Assembly: GCA_934636105.1 (NCBI GenBank)
Contig: CAKTZR010000006.1
Span: 62,001-126,000 of the forward strand
DNA length: 64,000 nt
Origin: an uncultured Clostridia bacterium
GTDB taxonomy: Bacteria; Bacillota; Clostridia; Christensenellales; Aristaeellaceae
Direction: 5' to 3'
The position numbers were made by a program, and so were the translations under genes. How positions within the stretch are numbered: position 1 is the stretch's first letter; every line of letters begins with the position of its first letter. Positions 23,570 through 31,219 of this stretch are shown here, piece by piece. The notes beneath the pieces were generated by a model that saw nothing but the letters and a program-made list of their open reading frames with translations, did no database searches and was not told where the DNA came from.

Positions 23570-23944
23570 ATGGATCAGAAAGCGATTGCGCTGGCTGCGG
23601 CTAAGGCGCTGGACGCGAAGCGCGGCAAGGATATTGTGGTGCTCAAGGTGGACGAAATGACGGTCATCACCGATTATATGGTGATCGCGACCGGCCGCTC
23701 CGTGCCGCAGGTCAAGGCGCTGGCGGAGCACGTCGAGGAGGAGCTGGCCAAGCTCGACCTGTTTGCCCGCCGCCGCGAGGGCGTGAACGAAGGGCATTGG
23801 TGCATCCTCGATTACGGCGACGTGATGATTCACATCTTCCATGAGCAGGATCGCGAATACTATCAGCTCGAACGCCTGTGGAGCAACGGCACCAACGAGG
23901 TTGAATTGGAGCTGGACGGCGGCAATGCGGCCGCGGAGGAATAA
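23570..23944 (+). CDS. rsfS: Ribosome silencing factor RsfS
   Basis: A 124-residue protein of the RsfS/Iojap family with KRGKDIVVLKVDEMTVITDYMVIATGRSVPQVKALAEHVEEEL and the conserved WCILDYGDVMIHIFHEQDREYYQLERLW. It binds ribosomal protein L14 on the large subunit and blocks joining with the small subunit during starvation or stationary phase. AAGGAGG precedes the ATG. It is third in the nadD operon and is followed three bases later by the NusG_II gene. Confidence 0.95.
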   Translation: MDQKAIALAAAKALDAKRGKDIVVLKVDEMTVITDYMVIATGRSVPQVKALAEHVEEELAKLDLFARRREGVNEGHWCILDYGDVMIHIFHEQDREYYQLERLWSNGTNEVELELDGGNAAAEE

Positions 23945-23947
23945 TCC

Positions 23948-24532
23948 ATGCCGAAAAAGAAGGATATCGTCATCATCGTCGTGGTGCTGCTGGCGGCCGT
24001 CGTGCTGTTTGCGGGCTCGAAGCTGATGCCCAAGACCGACCTTTCCACCAAGACGGCGGATGTGACGCTCGCACCGGACGCGATTGAATACCTCGACGAA
24101 ACGCCCGTGCCGGAAGTGACGGCCGAGCCGGAGACGACGGAAGCCCCTGAGGTGACCGCCACGCCGGACGTGACGGAAGCGCCGGAGGTGACGGCCGAGC
24201 CGCAGAGCGCGAACATGGTCGGCCCGATGATGCCCCAGCAGACCGATAAGGTGCGCGGCTATGTCGTCATCACCGTGGCGGGGCGGCAGTACGGCGACCC
24301 GATCCCGATGGATCGCGACAAGATCATCACGATCAAGCAAGATAACGGCGATATCAACAAGATTCATATCACGCCTGAATACGTCGTCATGGAGTCCTCC
24401 ACCTGCGAAAATCAGGACTGCATCGGTGAAGGCGAGGTCAATGTGAATACCTATAAGGATCGCATTTTGAGCACCTATATCATCTGCCTGCCCAACCAGG
24501 TGACGATTGAAATGGTGCCGGCCGACGAATAA
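23948..24532 (+). CDS. Membrane-anchored NusG domain II protein
   Basis: A 194-residue protein with one N-terminal membrane helix (about 7-24), a low-complexity linker of Glu, Val, Thr, Ala and Pro (about 45-88) built from repeats of APEVTAxP and similar units, and a C-terminal NusG_II domain (about 100-190): VVITVAGRQYGDPIPMDRDKIITI and HITPEYVVMESSTCENQDCIGEGEVN, with the paired cysteines typical of the family. In Firmicutes this gene is regularly paired with a Gx transporter (heptaprenyl diphosphate synthase component I-like) gene, as here. The molecular role is not established; the acidic linker would hold the domain away from the membrane. Confidence 0.85.
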   Translation: MPKKKDIVIIVVVLLAAVVLFAGSKLMPKTDLSTKTADVTLAPDAIEYLDETPVPEVTAEPETTEAPEVTATPDVTEAPEVTAEPQSANMVGPMMPQQTDKVRGYVVITVAGRQYGDPIPMDRDKIITIKQDNGDINKIHITPEYVVMESSTCENQDCIGEGEVNVNTYKDRILSTYIICLPNQVTIEMVPADE

Positions 24533-24558
24533 AGGCAATCAGGAAAGAAGGAAATGTC

Positions 24559-25071
24559 ATGCGAAACAAGAGCGCTCAGCGAGTGGCCGTCTCCGGACTG
24601 CTGACCAGCCTGATGCTCGTTCTGGGGCTGATCGAGCGCCAATTTCCGCTGACGGCGGCGATTCCCGGCATTAAGCTCGGTCTGGCGAACTCGGTGCTGA
24701 TTTATGCGCTGTATATGCTGGGCATCAAGCAATCCATTGTGCTGATGCTGCTCAAGGCGCTGATGAGCTGGCTCATCTACACCAACATGCAGGCGATGTT
24801 TTATTCGCTGGCGGGCGGCGCGCTGTCGCTGCTGGCGATGATCGTGCTCAGCCGCATCAAGGGCGTGAGCGTCATCGGCGTGAGCGCGCTCGGCGCGGTC
24901 TGCTTCAATATCGGTCAGATTCTCATGGCGGTGGTCATGCTCAATACGCCGCAGCTCATCGTCACCTATCTGCCGGTGCTGATGGTTTCCGGCGTGGTGA
25001 CGGGCGTGCTGACCGGCGTGGTCGCGCAAATGGTCATGAAGCACCTGAAAGTCATCGAAAAAAAAGGATAA
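24559..25071 (+). CDS. Gx transporter family membrane protein (Hpre_diP_synt_I)
   Basis: A 170-residue hydrophobic protein with about five membrane segments. The features LIERQFPLTAAIPGIKLGLANSVLIYALYMLG and GGALSLLAMIVLSRIKGVSVIGVSALGAVCFNIGQIL match the Gx transporter group, formerly named heptaprenyl diphosphate synthase component I. It resembles ECF S components, so a vitamin or precursor transport role has been suggested for the family; this is not proven. It is the last gene of the nadD operon, before a strong terminator. Confidence 0.88.
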   Translation: MRNKSAQRVAVSGLLTSLMLVLGLIERQFPLTAAIPGIKLGLANSVLIYALYMLGIKQSIVLMLLKALMSWLIYTNMQAMFYSLAGGALSLLAMIVLSRIKGVSVIGVSALGAVCFNIGQILMAVVMLNTPQLIVTYLPVLMVSGVVTGVLTGVVAQMVMKHLKVIEKKG

Positions 25072-25078
25072 AAATCAA

Positions 25079-25110
25079 GGAGGAGCTGCAATCCGCGGCT
25101 CCTCCATTTT
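25079..25110 (+). terminator. Terminator of the nadD operon
   Basis: Perfect eight-base-pair stem GGAGGAGC (25079-25086) and GCTCCTCC (25098-25105), then ATTTTA. Confidence 0.8.
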
Positions 25111-25138
25111 ATAAGGCTTTGAACAGAGAAATGAGGCG

Positions 25139-25984
25139 TTATTCGACTGCAATATACGCCACGCCGAACGCGCCGGGGCCGACGTGCGTGCCAATCGTCG
25201 GGCCGATGGAAACCGCGTCCTCAATCGCGCAGGCATAGCCCGCCTGCGCGGTCTGGCGGAGGAACGCGATGCAGTTTTCGCGCCCGCCCGTATAAAGCGG
25301 AATCAGCGGATAGCGCGGGTCGATGGGGCTGCCTTCCATCAGCTTCATCAGCGCGTCGCCCGCGCGGTGGCGGCCAATCGCTTTGCCCGCCATGGCGACA
25401 AGCCCCTCCGGGCTGACGGTGACGAGCGGCTTGAGCTTCATCAGCATGCCCACACCTGCGACGGCCTTAGGAATGCGCCCGCCGCGCGCCAGATATTCCA
25501 GCGTATCCAGACAGGCGAATATGCGCACGCGCGGCACGAACAGGCGAAGCGCTTCGGCGATTTCCTGCGCGGTTTTGCCGCCCGCGTCGCGCATGCGGCA
25601 GGCTTCCTGCACCAGCAGACGCTCGCCGACCGTCGCGGAGAGGGAATCCACCAGCGCGATATCCAGCCCTTCGGTCAAACCCGCGGCAATCAGCGCGCTT
25701 TGCAGCGTGCCGGACAGCGCAGAGGAGATCAGCACGCAAAGCACGCTGTCGCCTGCGGCTTTCGCGGCTTCAAACTCGCGCAGAAAAGCGTCCGGCGAGG
25801 GCTGGGAGGTCTTGGGCGTCTGTCCGGCTTCCATGCGCTGCCAGAAGATTTCCTGCGGCAAATCCACGCCGTCGGTATAAATATCGTCGCCGAAAGCGAT
25901 GGTCATCGGTACGCAGCAAACACAGAGCGTTTGCAATTCCTCCTGCGTGAAATCGGCGGCGGAATCGGTGATGATGCGAATCAT
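25139..25984 (-). CDS. DegV family fatty-acid-binding protein
   Basis: A 281-residue protein with the DegV signature from the start: IRIITDSAADFTQEEL, then PMTIAFGDDIYTDGVDL, KTSQPSPDAFLREFEAAKAAGD, the SSALSGTLQSA loop, DSLSATVGERLLVQEA, and YLARGGRIPKAVAGVGMLMKLKPLV. DegV proteins bind a single long-chain fatty acid; related FakB proteins deliver it to the kinase FakA for entry into phospholipid. Whether this one works with FakA cannot be told. It is preceded by the marR gene with an 18-base gap on the same strand, so it is probably controlled by that repressor and may respond to fatty acids. Confidence 0.93.
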   Translation of the reverse strand: MIRIITDSAADFTQEELQTLCVCCVPMTIAFGDDIYTDGVDLPQEIFWQRMEAGQTPKTSQPSPDAFLREFEAAKAAGDSVLCVLISSALSGTLQSALIAAGLTEGLDIALVDSLSATVGERLLVQEACRMRDAGGKTAQEIAEALRLFVPRVRIFACLDTLEYLARGGRIPKAVAGVGMLMKLKPLVTVSPEGLVAMAGKAIGRHRAGDALMKLMEGSPIDPRYPLIPLYTGGRENCIAFLRQTAQAGYACAIEDAVSIGPTIGTHVGPGAFGVAYIAVE

Positions 25985-26002
25985 AAATCAAAAGTCCTTT
26001 CG

Positions 26003-26443
26003 TTAAACGAGATGTTCCAGCGCGGAAACGGCTTCGTTGATGCCGTTGGTCAGTTCGCGCGCCTTGTCTTCACCCAGGGTTTCAATGAGCTGATCGAGGA
26101 TGGCTGCGATATGTTCATGCTCGGCCAGATAGGCTGTTCGGCCTGTGTCGGTCAGATGAATGAGAATCACGCGCCTGTCCTCCTTGCTGCGCGTGCGGAG
26201 GAGAAAGCCCTTGTCTTCCAGCGTGGTCAGCACTTTGTTCATCTGGCTTTTCAGCAGGCGCGTTTCGGCGATGAGCGTCGTCGCGGTGCAGGCGCGGCCC
26301 GTGTCCTCCGCACGAAGCAGGATGCCGAGCACATGCGCTTCGTTATACGTCAAGGTGGAGACGAGCCGCTTGTTCCAAAGCGTCGAGGTGAGGGAGAGCC
26401 ACGCGGCGAGTAGGCGGTCGCCCGTGGTGGGAATATACGGCAT
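26003..26443 (-). CDS. MarR family transcriptional regulator
   Basis: A 146-residue winged helix-turn-helix protein. The DNA-binding region includes LTYNEAHVLGILL, TATTLIAETRLLKSQMNKVLTTLEDKGFLLRTRSKEDRRVILIHLTDTGR, with the conserved wing arginines (DRR). Flanking helices form the dimer and ligand pocket. AGGAGG is seven bases upstream. Two matching palindromes bracket its promoter, so autoregulation is likely, together with control of the degV gene behind it. The pairing of MarR with DegV resembles FabT-like fatty-acid control, which is inference. Confidence 0.92.
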   Translation of the reverse strand: MPYIPTTGDRLLAAWLSLTSTLWNKRLVSTLTYNEAHVLGILLRAEDTGRACTATTLIAETRLLKSQMNKVLTTLEDKGFLLRTRSKEDRRVILIHLTDTGRTAYLAEHEHIAAILDQLIETLGEDKARELTNGINEAVSALEHLV

Positions 26444-26462
26444 GCGGATTCCTCCTTCAAAA

Positions 26463-26477
26463 GTTCACAAAGTGAAC
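26463..26477. promoter_or_regulatory. Operator palindrome 1 for the MarR regulator
   Basis: GTTCAC-AAA-GTGAAC, a perfect palindrome lying just after the expected transcription start and before the ribosome site, suited to repression. Confidence 0.75.
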
Positions 26478-26487
26478 AACGTGCATC

Positions 26488-26516
26488 ATCATAAACCGCC
26501 TGACGGAAATTGTCAA
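26488..26516 (-). promoter_or_regulatory. Promoter of marR-degV
   Basis: Minus strand TTGACA (26516-26511), 17-base spacer, TATGAT (26493-26488), lying between the two operator palindromes. Confidence 0.85.
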
Positions 26517-26533
26517 GCGGTTTGGCGAAAAAA

Positions 26534-26548
26534 GTTCACAAGATGAAC
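26534..26548. promoter_or_regulatory. Operator palindrome 2 for the MarR regulator
   Basis: GTTCAC-AAG-ATGAAC, one mismatch from operator 1 and 71 bases away from it, upstream of the -35 element. Confidence 0.7.
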
Positions 26549-26554
26549 GAAACG

Positions 26555-27199
26555 TCAGATCATCAGCCGCGTTGCGGACATATCTGCGTAGCAATTGCCA
26601 AAGGGACTCATATCATTGAGCGTTACCAGACGGCGGACGCCGTTGGCGCTTTCGACGACGGTGATGGAGCAGTTGCTGATGTCAAAGCGGCGGAAGCAGC
26701 TCAGTGGCGCACCGAGAATGACGCAGACCAGCGTCTTAATCAGCGCGCCGTGGGAAACCAGCGCGATGCGCGAGCAGTCCGCCGCGTCCTGCTCGCAGAA
26801 ATGGAGCGCGGCAAGGGCGCGGCGCTGTACGTCGGCCATGCTTTCGCCGCCGGGCGGGGTGATATCCAGCTCGCCGGAAAAATAGCCGGGCGCGATGTCC
26901 GGATAAGCCGCGGCGGCTTCTGCGCGGGTCAGCCCCTGAAAAGCGCCGAGCAGCATTTCCTGAAGGTCGGCGCAGGGGATCAGCGGTGCATGACAGGCGT
27001 TTGCAACCTTTTCGGCTGTCACCGCCGCGCGGACAAGAGGGCTGTGGTACACGCGCTCAAAGCCGAGACCTTTGCAGGCAGCGGCAAGCGTTTCAGCCTG
27101 TGCGAGGCCGTCCGCATTGAGCGGAATATCGGCCGAGCCCTGACAGCGGTGGGCGACGTTCCAATCCGTCAGGCCGTGGCGAAGAAGAAAGATGAGCAT
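26555..27199 (-). CDS. Histidine phosphatase family protein (phosphoglycerate mutase-like)
   Basis: A 214-residue branch-1 histidine phosphatase. The catalytic RHG motif appears in LLRHGLTDWN at the N-end, with the second arginine in VYHSPLVRAAVTAEK, the glutamate in LQEMLLGAFQGLT, and the second histidine in ALVSHGALIKTLV. Family members act on phosphoglycerate, alpha-ribazole phosphate (CobC) or other phosphate esters; no cobalamin genes lie nearby, so the substrate is open. AGGAGG lies five bases before the ATG. The gene points away from galK and ends against MarR operator 2. Confidence 0.9.
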   Translation of the reverse strand: MLIFLLRHGLTDWNVAHRCQGSADIPLNADGLAQAETLAAACKGLGFERVYHSPLVRAAVTAEKVANACHAPLIPCADLQEMLLGAFQGLTRAEAAAAYPDIAPGYFSGELDITPPGGESMADVQRRALAALHFCEQDAADCSRIALVSHGALIKTLVCVILGAPLSCFRRFDISNCSITVVESANGVRRLVTLNDMSPFGNCYADMSATRLMI

Positions 27200-27267
27200 G
27201 GAAGCCTCCTAAATCATATCGATAACGACAGTATAGCATGGAATTGCGCCGGGGGCAAACCCCGCAC

Positions 27268-27296
27268 TTGACAAAGCAACAAAAAACGGCAATAAT
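27268..27296 (+). promoter_or_regulatory. Promoter of galK
   Basis: TTGACA (27268-27273), 17-base spacer, AATAAT (27291-27296). Confidence 0.75.
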
Positions 27297-27347
27297 AGAA
27301 GCAGCAGAAACCATCCGCAGGGCGCGGATGAGATGGAGGAACGACAG

Positions 27348-28631
27348 ATGAACGAGCAATGGGCTTCGTATCAGGATTCCAAGGCGTTTGCCGACCGCGT
27401 GGCGACGCTTTACGGCGCGGGAGAAGGCGTGCTGGCGCTGCAAAAGGCGCGTTACGGCAAGCTGGTGGAGCGGTTTGAAAAGCGATTCGGCGCGCAAAAG
27501 GGCGGGCTTTGCTTCTTCTCCGCACCGGGGCGCACGGAAATCGGCGGCAACCACACCGACCATAACAATGGCCGCGTGCTGGCGGCGGCGGTCGATCTGG
27601 ACACGATCGCATGCGTGAGCAAGACGGACGACAACACCATCGTGGTGGACAGCGAGGGCTTTGCGCCGATCACGGTGGGGCTGGATAAGCTCGAAATCCG
27701 CGAGAAGGATTTCGGCACGACGCTGGCGCTGATTCGCGGCACGGCGGGGATCATGCAGAAAATGGGCTACAAGATCGGCGGCTTCCGCGCGACGATTTCC
27801 AGCTCGGTGCTGCGGGGCAGCGGCCTGTCCTCCTCGGCGGCGTTTGAAGTGCTGATTGCGGCAATTCTCGACGGGCTGTACAACGGCTTCGTCGTGGATG
27901 CGAAGACCCGCGCCGTCATCGCGCAGAAGGTGGAGAACGTCTATTTCGGCAAGCCCTGCGGCCTGATGGATCAGATGGCTTCCTCCGTGGGCGGCATGGT
28001 GACGATCGATTTCAAGGAGAAGGACGCAAAGGTGGAAGCGATTGCCTGTGACTTTGCGGCGAAGGGCTATGCGCTCTGCGTCGTCAACACGGGCGGCGAC
28101 CACGGCGACCTGACCGACGATTATGCGGCGATTCGCAAGGAGATGGAGGCCGTCGCGGCGCACTTTGGCAAGCACGTGCTGCGCGAAGTCGAACCGGAGA
28201 CGGTGGAAAGCCACATCGGCGAGCTGCGCCGCGCCTGCGGCGACCGCGCCGTTCTGCGTGCGCTGCATTATTACGACGAGAACGCCCGCGTGCTCGAACA
28301 GGCGGCGGCGATTCGCGGCGGCGATCTGCCCGCGTTCTTTGACGCGGTGAAGCGCAGCGGCGACAGCAGCTGGAAACTCCTGCAAAACGTCTACGCCCGC
28401 CCGACGGAGGAACAGATGGCGATGGGTATTGAGCTCAGCCGCCGTTTCCTGCATGGCGACGGCGCGCAGCGCGTCCACGGCGGTGGCTTTGCCGGAACGA
28501 TTCAGGCTTACGTGCCGCTGGAGCGCCTGGCTGATTACAAAAAGCTGATGGAAGACGCCTTCGGTCCCGGAAGCTGCACCGCGCTGATGGTTCGCCCGGA
28601 GGGCGCTGTGATGATGCCGATGGAGAGCTGA
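27348..28631 (+). CDS. galK: Galactokinase
   Basis: A 427-residue GHMP kinase that phosphorylates galactose at C1 with ATP, first step of the Leloir pathway. The galactokinase signature GRTEIGGNHTDHNNG is near residue 65, the GHMP loop VLRGSGLSSSAAFE near 155, and GGGFAGTIQAYVP near the C-end. In the signature the usual asparagine-leucine of GRVNLIGEHTDY is changed to TEIGGNHTD, the variant common in gut Clostridia. GGAGG at 27335-27339 supports the ATG at 27348 over the one at 27333. It is single here, with no galT or galE. Confidence 0.92.
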   Translation: MNEQWASYQDSKAFADRVATLYGAGEGVLALQKARYGKLVERFEKRFGAQKGGLCFFSAPGRTEIGGNHTDHNNGRVLAAAVDLDTIACVSKTDDNTIVVDSEGFAPITVGLDKLEIREKDFGTTLALIRGTAGIMQKMGYKIGGFRATISSSVLRGSGLSSSAAFEVLIAAILDGLYNGFVVDAKTRAVIAQKVENVYFGKPCGLMDQMASSVGGMVTIDFKEKDAKVEAIACDFAAKGYALCVVNTGGDHGDLTDDYAAIRKEMEAVAAHFGKHVLREVEPETVESHIGELRRACGDRAVLRALHYYDENARVLEQAAAIRGGDLPAFFDAVKRSGDSSWKLLQNVYARPTEEQMAMGIELSRRFLHGDGAQRVHGGGFAGTIQAYVPLERLADYKKLMEDAFGPGSCTALMVRPEGAVMMPMES

Positions 28632-28714
28632 TAAGGAAAGCGCGAAAAGGGCATAAAAAGATCTTTTCTACTAAAAATGATTAACTTGAGCATAATATAA
28701 GTCTAAAACTGCAT

Positions 28715-28754
28715 AAAAAGAGCAAACGCACAGGAAAATGCGTTCGCTCTTTTT
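28715..28754. terminator. Bidirectional terminator between galK and the XRE gene
   Basis: A long near-perfect stem AAAAAGAGC-AAACGCA (28715-28730) with TGCGTT-C-GCTCTTTTT (28739-28754). A on one side and T on the other fit both convergent genes. The remaining 80 bases after galK are AT-rich without features. Confidence 0.85.
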
Positions 28755-29082
28755 ATTTTTCCAAGAAGGTTTGAATGGTGAGGTCAATACATCGCTGTTC
28801 TTTGGAAGTGAGCGAACGGAAGCGATTCATGATATCCGCTTCGTAGGCGTTTAGACGATAGACTTCCGTATGCTCGATACGCCGTCGGTCATTCGTATGA
28901 CCAACGATGAAATCAATGGAAGTATTGAAATAATCGGCCATGCGCTTGAGCACTGCGATTTCCGGTTCAATGTTGTGGTTTTCATATTTGTTGATGGAGG
29001 GCTGGCTGACTTGAATCGCGTCGGCGAGCGCCTGCTGGCTGACGTGGTATTCCTTGCGGAGCAGTTTCAGATTGGGAAGCAT
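28753..29082 (-). CDS. XRE family (Cro/CI-type) transcriptional regulator
   Basis: A 109-residue protein with an N-terminal helix-turn-helix of the HTH_3 type (LKLLRKEYHVSQQALADAIQVSQPSINKYENHNIEPEIAVLKRMADYF) and a C-terminal helical part of about 45 residues that may form the dimer contact. AAGGGG eight bases before ATG 29082 makes that the best start; GTG 29091 and ATG 29088 are in frame but too close. It is divergent from the DUF1413-LRR operon with two direct repeats between, so it probably represses that operon and itself. It lies at the edge of an AT-rich island. Confidence 0.9.
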   Translation of the reverse strand: MLPNLKLLRKEYHVSQQALADAIQVSQPSINKYENHNIEPEIAVLKRMADYFNTSIDFIVGHTNDRRRIEHTEVYRLNAYEADIMNRFRSLTSKEQRCIDLTIQTFLEK

Positions 29083-29114
29083 GCTCATCACCCCTTTTTG
29101 ATGAACAGTTTAAC

Positions 29115-29173
29115 AACCTAACGGAATAATGTAAAAATCCTAAAGTGACTTGACAATAACCTAATAGAATAAT
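29115..29173. promoter_or_regulatory. Direct-repeat operators in the XRE divergent region
   Basis: AACCTAACGGAATAAT (29115-29130) and AACCTAATAGAATAAT (29158-29173) differ at two bases and are 43 bases apart, about four helical turns. The second lies inside the promoter spacer of the divergent operon. Confidence 0.65.
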
Positions 29174-29178
29174 ATAAT
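29150..29178 (+). promoter_or_regulatory. Consensus promoter of the DUF1413-LRR operon
   Basis: TTGACA (29150-29155), 17-base spacer, TATAAT (29173-29178): perfect sigma-A consensus. Confidence 0.9.
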
Positions 29179-29216
29179 CAAGGAAAAGAATAACAGAACG
29201 ATGGAGGAAAATGCAA

Positions 29217-29459
29217 ATGAACTATGAGGAGTGGGTAAACAGAGCGTTAGAAAAGGTAAGCAAATTGGAAGTGGGAGCAACATTTACATTGAAAAGTTTG
29301 TTTCAAGGAATTGAGTGGGAGAAAGAGACAGCACATGACAGGAGAGAGTTGGGAAGATGGTTTAGTAACAAATGCAAGGATAAAAAGCTTGGCATCAAAC
29401 TTCTTTACAATAAGGGAAACGGCAACGTGTACATGAAAGAAAGGGAGAGAAAAAAATGA
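29217..29459 (+). CDS. Small DUF1413-like protein
   Basis: An 80-residue basic, hydrophilic protein. The segment LEVGATFTLKSLFQGIEWEKETAHDRRELGRWFSNKCKDKKLGIKLL matches the layout of DUF1413 (PF07205)-type proteins: GxxFTLKxLF, a tryptophan, then RxxLGxxF. The domain has a winged-helix look and no proven role. The best ribosome site, GGAGG at 29203-29207, fits ATG 29217; ATG 29211 is too close. It overlaps the leucine-rich-repeat gene by four bases. AT-rich codons (AAA, GAA, ATA) set it apart from the genome. Confidence 0.75.
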   Translation: MNYEEWVNRALEKVSKLEVGATFTLKSLFQGIEWEKETAHDRRELGRWFSNKCKDKKLGIKLLYNKGNGNVYMKERERKK

Positions 29460-31066
29460 AGAAGATCATTGGTTTGCTATTCAGCGTAGTTTTCATTTTA
29501 AGCTTGAATATGGCTTGGGCAGACGAAATCAGAACGAGCGGACTATACACCTATAAGATAAAGGGAAACGGAACGGTTACTATAACAAAATTTGATTGGG
29601 ATAACAACAAAGAGAATATTTACATTCCGAATTTGATAGACGGATATAATGTGACAGGAATTGAAGCGGAGGCTTTTTCAAAGGAAAGCCGCGAAAAAGG
29701 CGGATCAATATACAGCGTAACGACATATAGCGTAACGATTCCTAACGGGATTGTATCGATTGGTGAAAAGGCTTTTATGAATGCCCCGATATCGAGCGTT
29801 AATATTCCTAAAAATGTTCAGCAAATAGGTGTTGGCGCGTTTGCAAACAGTTTCTTATCGCAATTTTCGGTTGAACCAGGAAATGAAATTTATACAACGA
29901 TTGATGGCGCGTTGTATAATAAAAAAGAAAAGATGCTTGTTGCATGGCCGACCTGCGGAAAACTGAAAGAAATACCGAATGGAATAATTAAAATAGGCGA
30001 TTACGCATTCTATGGATGCGAAAATATGAGTGAAATCTATCTGGATTCGCTTATTCCCGAAAGCGTTGAGGAAATAGGGGATTATGCCTTTGCGAATGCA
30101 GGGAAAATGACCATGAAAAAGCAGTTCCTTAGCGGAAATCTGAAAAGTGTGGGAAAATATGCTTTCAGCAACTGTACATTTGAATTTCATGATTATTTTA
30201 CAATCGGAAATAAAAATTTGGTTATTGACGAAGGAGCTTTTGAAAATGTTTTGTTGAGAGATGGCAGTGAGCATAAAGGAGATATACGTCTTCATGGTGT
30301 TAATGATGGAGAGGTAAATGTAATTATCGCCAAAGAAATAGGAAAAAGCGCGTTTGAAAACTTGAAAGTATATGTTTTTAGATATTCTTTTACGGAAATT
30401 GTGATTGATGGAAACGTAAAAAAGATTGGAGAAAGTGCGTTCTACAATGCTGGAAAGAGAGGTGGAGGGTTTGGCGAAATTGGTAAAATATATTTGTATA
30501 TGCCTAAAATAAGCGAAGTAACAAATATGGAAAGGGCTGCATTCCAAGAAAGCAATTTTGCACAATATGAAATACGTTCGAAGTATGGCAAAAACGTAAC
30601 GAGCAATACTTTTGCAACTCCGAACAAACTGGAAAAAATTGAAGATTTTGCTTTTTCCGAAGGTTTAGATTACAAAGTACAAAAAGTCGAAATAAGTGAA
30701 GGGGTAAAGAGCATCGGAGAAAAAGCATTTGAAGCAAACAAAGACGTGGAAAATGTGATCATTCCTAAAACGCTGGAGAAAATAGGAAAAGGTGCTTTTG
30801 AAGGTTGTTCCAAGTTGGAACAAGTCGTAATAGCGGATGACGGAAATTTGAGCGAAATTGAAGAAGAAGCTTTTAAGAATTGCCCCAATTTGGCTTCTTT
30901 ATCAATCCCGTCTTCTGTGACAGAAATCGGAGATAACGCATTTGATAAGGAAACAATCACTTTGCAGGTCGAACAAGGGTCTTATGCCGCGCTTTGGGCA
31001 TCTGAAAACGGGTACAGCTATCAATATTCAGACGCAGCGGAAGATACAAGCTGGCTCAACAACTAA
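29456..31066 (+). CDS. Secreted leucine-rich repeat protein (BspA/LRR_5 type)
   Basis: A 536-residue protein with a signal peptide (about 1-22, ending MAWA) and repeated units of about 23 residues such as VTIPNGIVSIGEKAFMNAPISSVNIP, IPKTLEKIGKGAFEGCSKLEQVVI and IPSSVTEIGDNAFD: the BspA-like LRR_5 pattern. Such proteins are surface or secreted binding proteins in gut and oral bacteria and in protozoa, and are implicated in adhesion. There is no visible wall-sorting motif at the C-end, so attachment is unclear. The gene is AT-rich, much lower in GC than its neighbours, and overlaps the DUF1413-like gene (ATGA), so it is co-expressed from the XRE-controlled promoter. Confidence 0.88.
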   Translation: MKKIIGLLFSVVFILSLNMAWADEIRTSGLYTYKIKGNGTVTITKFDWDNNKENIYIPNLIDGYNVTGIEAEAFSKESREKGGSIYSVTTYSVTIPNGIVSIGEKAFMNAPISSVNIPKNVQQIGVGAFANSFLSQFSVEPGNEIYTTIDGALYNKKEKMLVAWPTCGKLKEIPNGIIKIGDYAFYGCENMSEIYLDSLIPESVEEIGDYAFANAGKMTMKKQFLSGNLKSVGKYAFSNCTFEFHDYFTIGNKNLVIDEGAFENVLLRDGSEHKGDIRLHGVNDGEVNVIIAKEIGKSAFENLKVYVFRYSFTEIVIDGNVKKIGESAFYNAGKRGGGFGEIGKIYLYMPKISEVTNMERAAFQESNFAQYEIRSKYGKNVTSNTFATPNKLEKIEDFAFSEGLDYKVQKVEISEGVKSIGEKAFEANKDVENVIIPKTLEKIGKGAFEGCSKLEQVVIADDGNLSEIEEEAFKNCPNLASLSIPSSVTEIGDNAFDKETITLQVEQGSYAALWASENGYSYQYSDAAEDTSWLNN

Positions 31067-31089
31067 GTAAATTTTATATTCGCACCTCT

Positions 31090-31125
31090 GCCGACGCGGC
31101 TCCCCCTCCGCGTCGGCGTTTCTGT
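31090..31125 (+). terminator. Terminator of the leucine-rich-repeat operon
   Basis: Perfect ten-base-pair GC-rich stem GCCGACGCGG (31090-31099) and CCGCGTCGGC (31108-31117) followed by GTTTCTGTTTT. Confidence 0.8.
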
Positions 31126-31163
31126 TTTACAGCGAATCCCACCGCTTTTTTTGCCCGTAAGCC

Positions 31164-31192
31164 TTGCCAATTTCGCAGTTAGAGGGTACAAT
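31164..31192 (+). promoter_or_regulatory. Promoter of tilS-hpt-ftsH
   Basis: TTGCCA (31164-31169), 17-base spacer, TACAAT (31187-31192), about 28 bases before the start. Confidence 0.75.
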
Positions 31193-31219
31193 AGAAACTG
31201 TGTAGATAGGAGTATGAGC

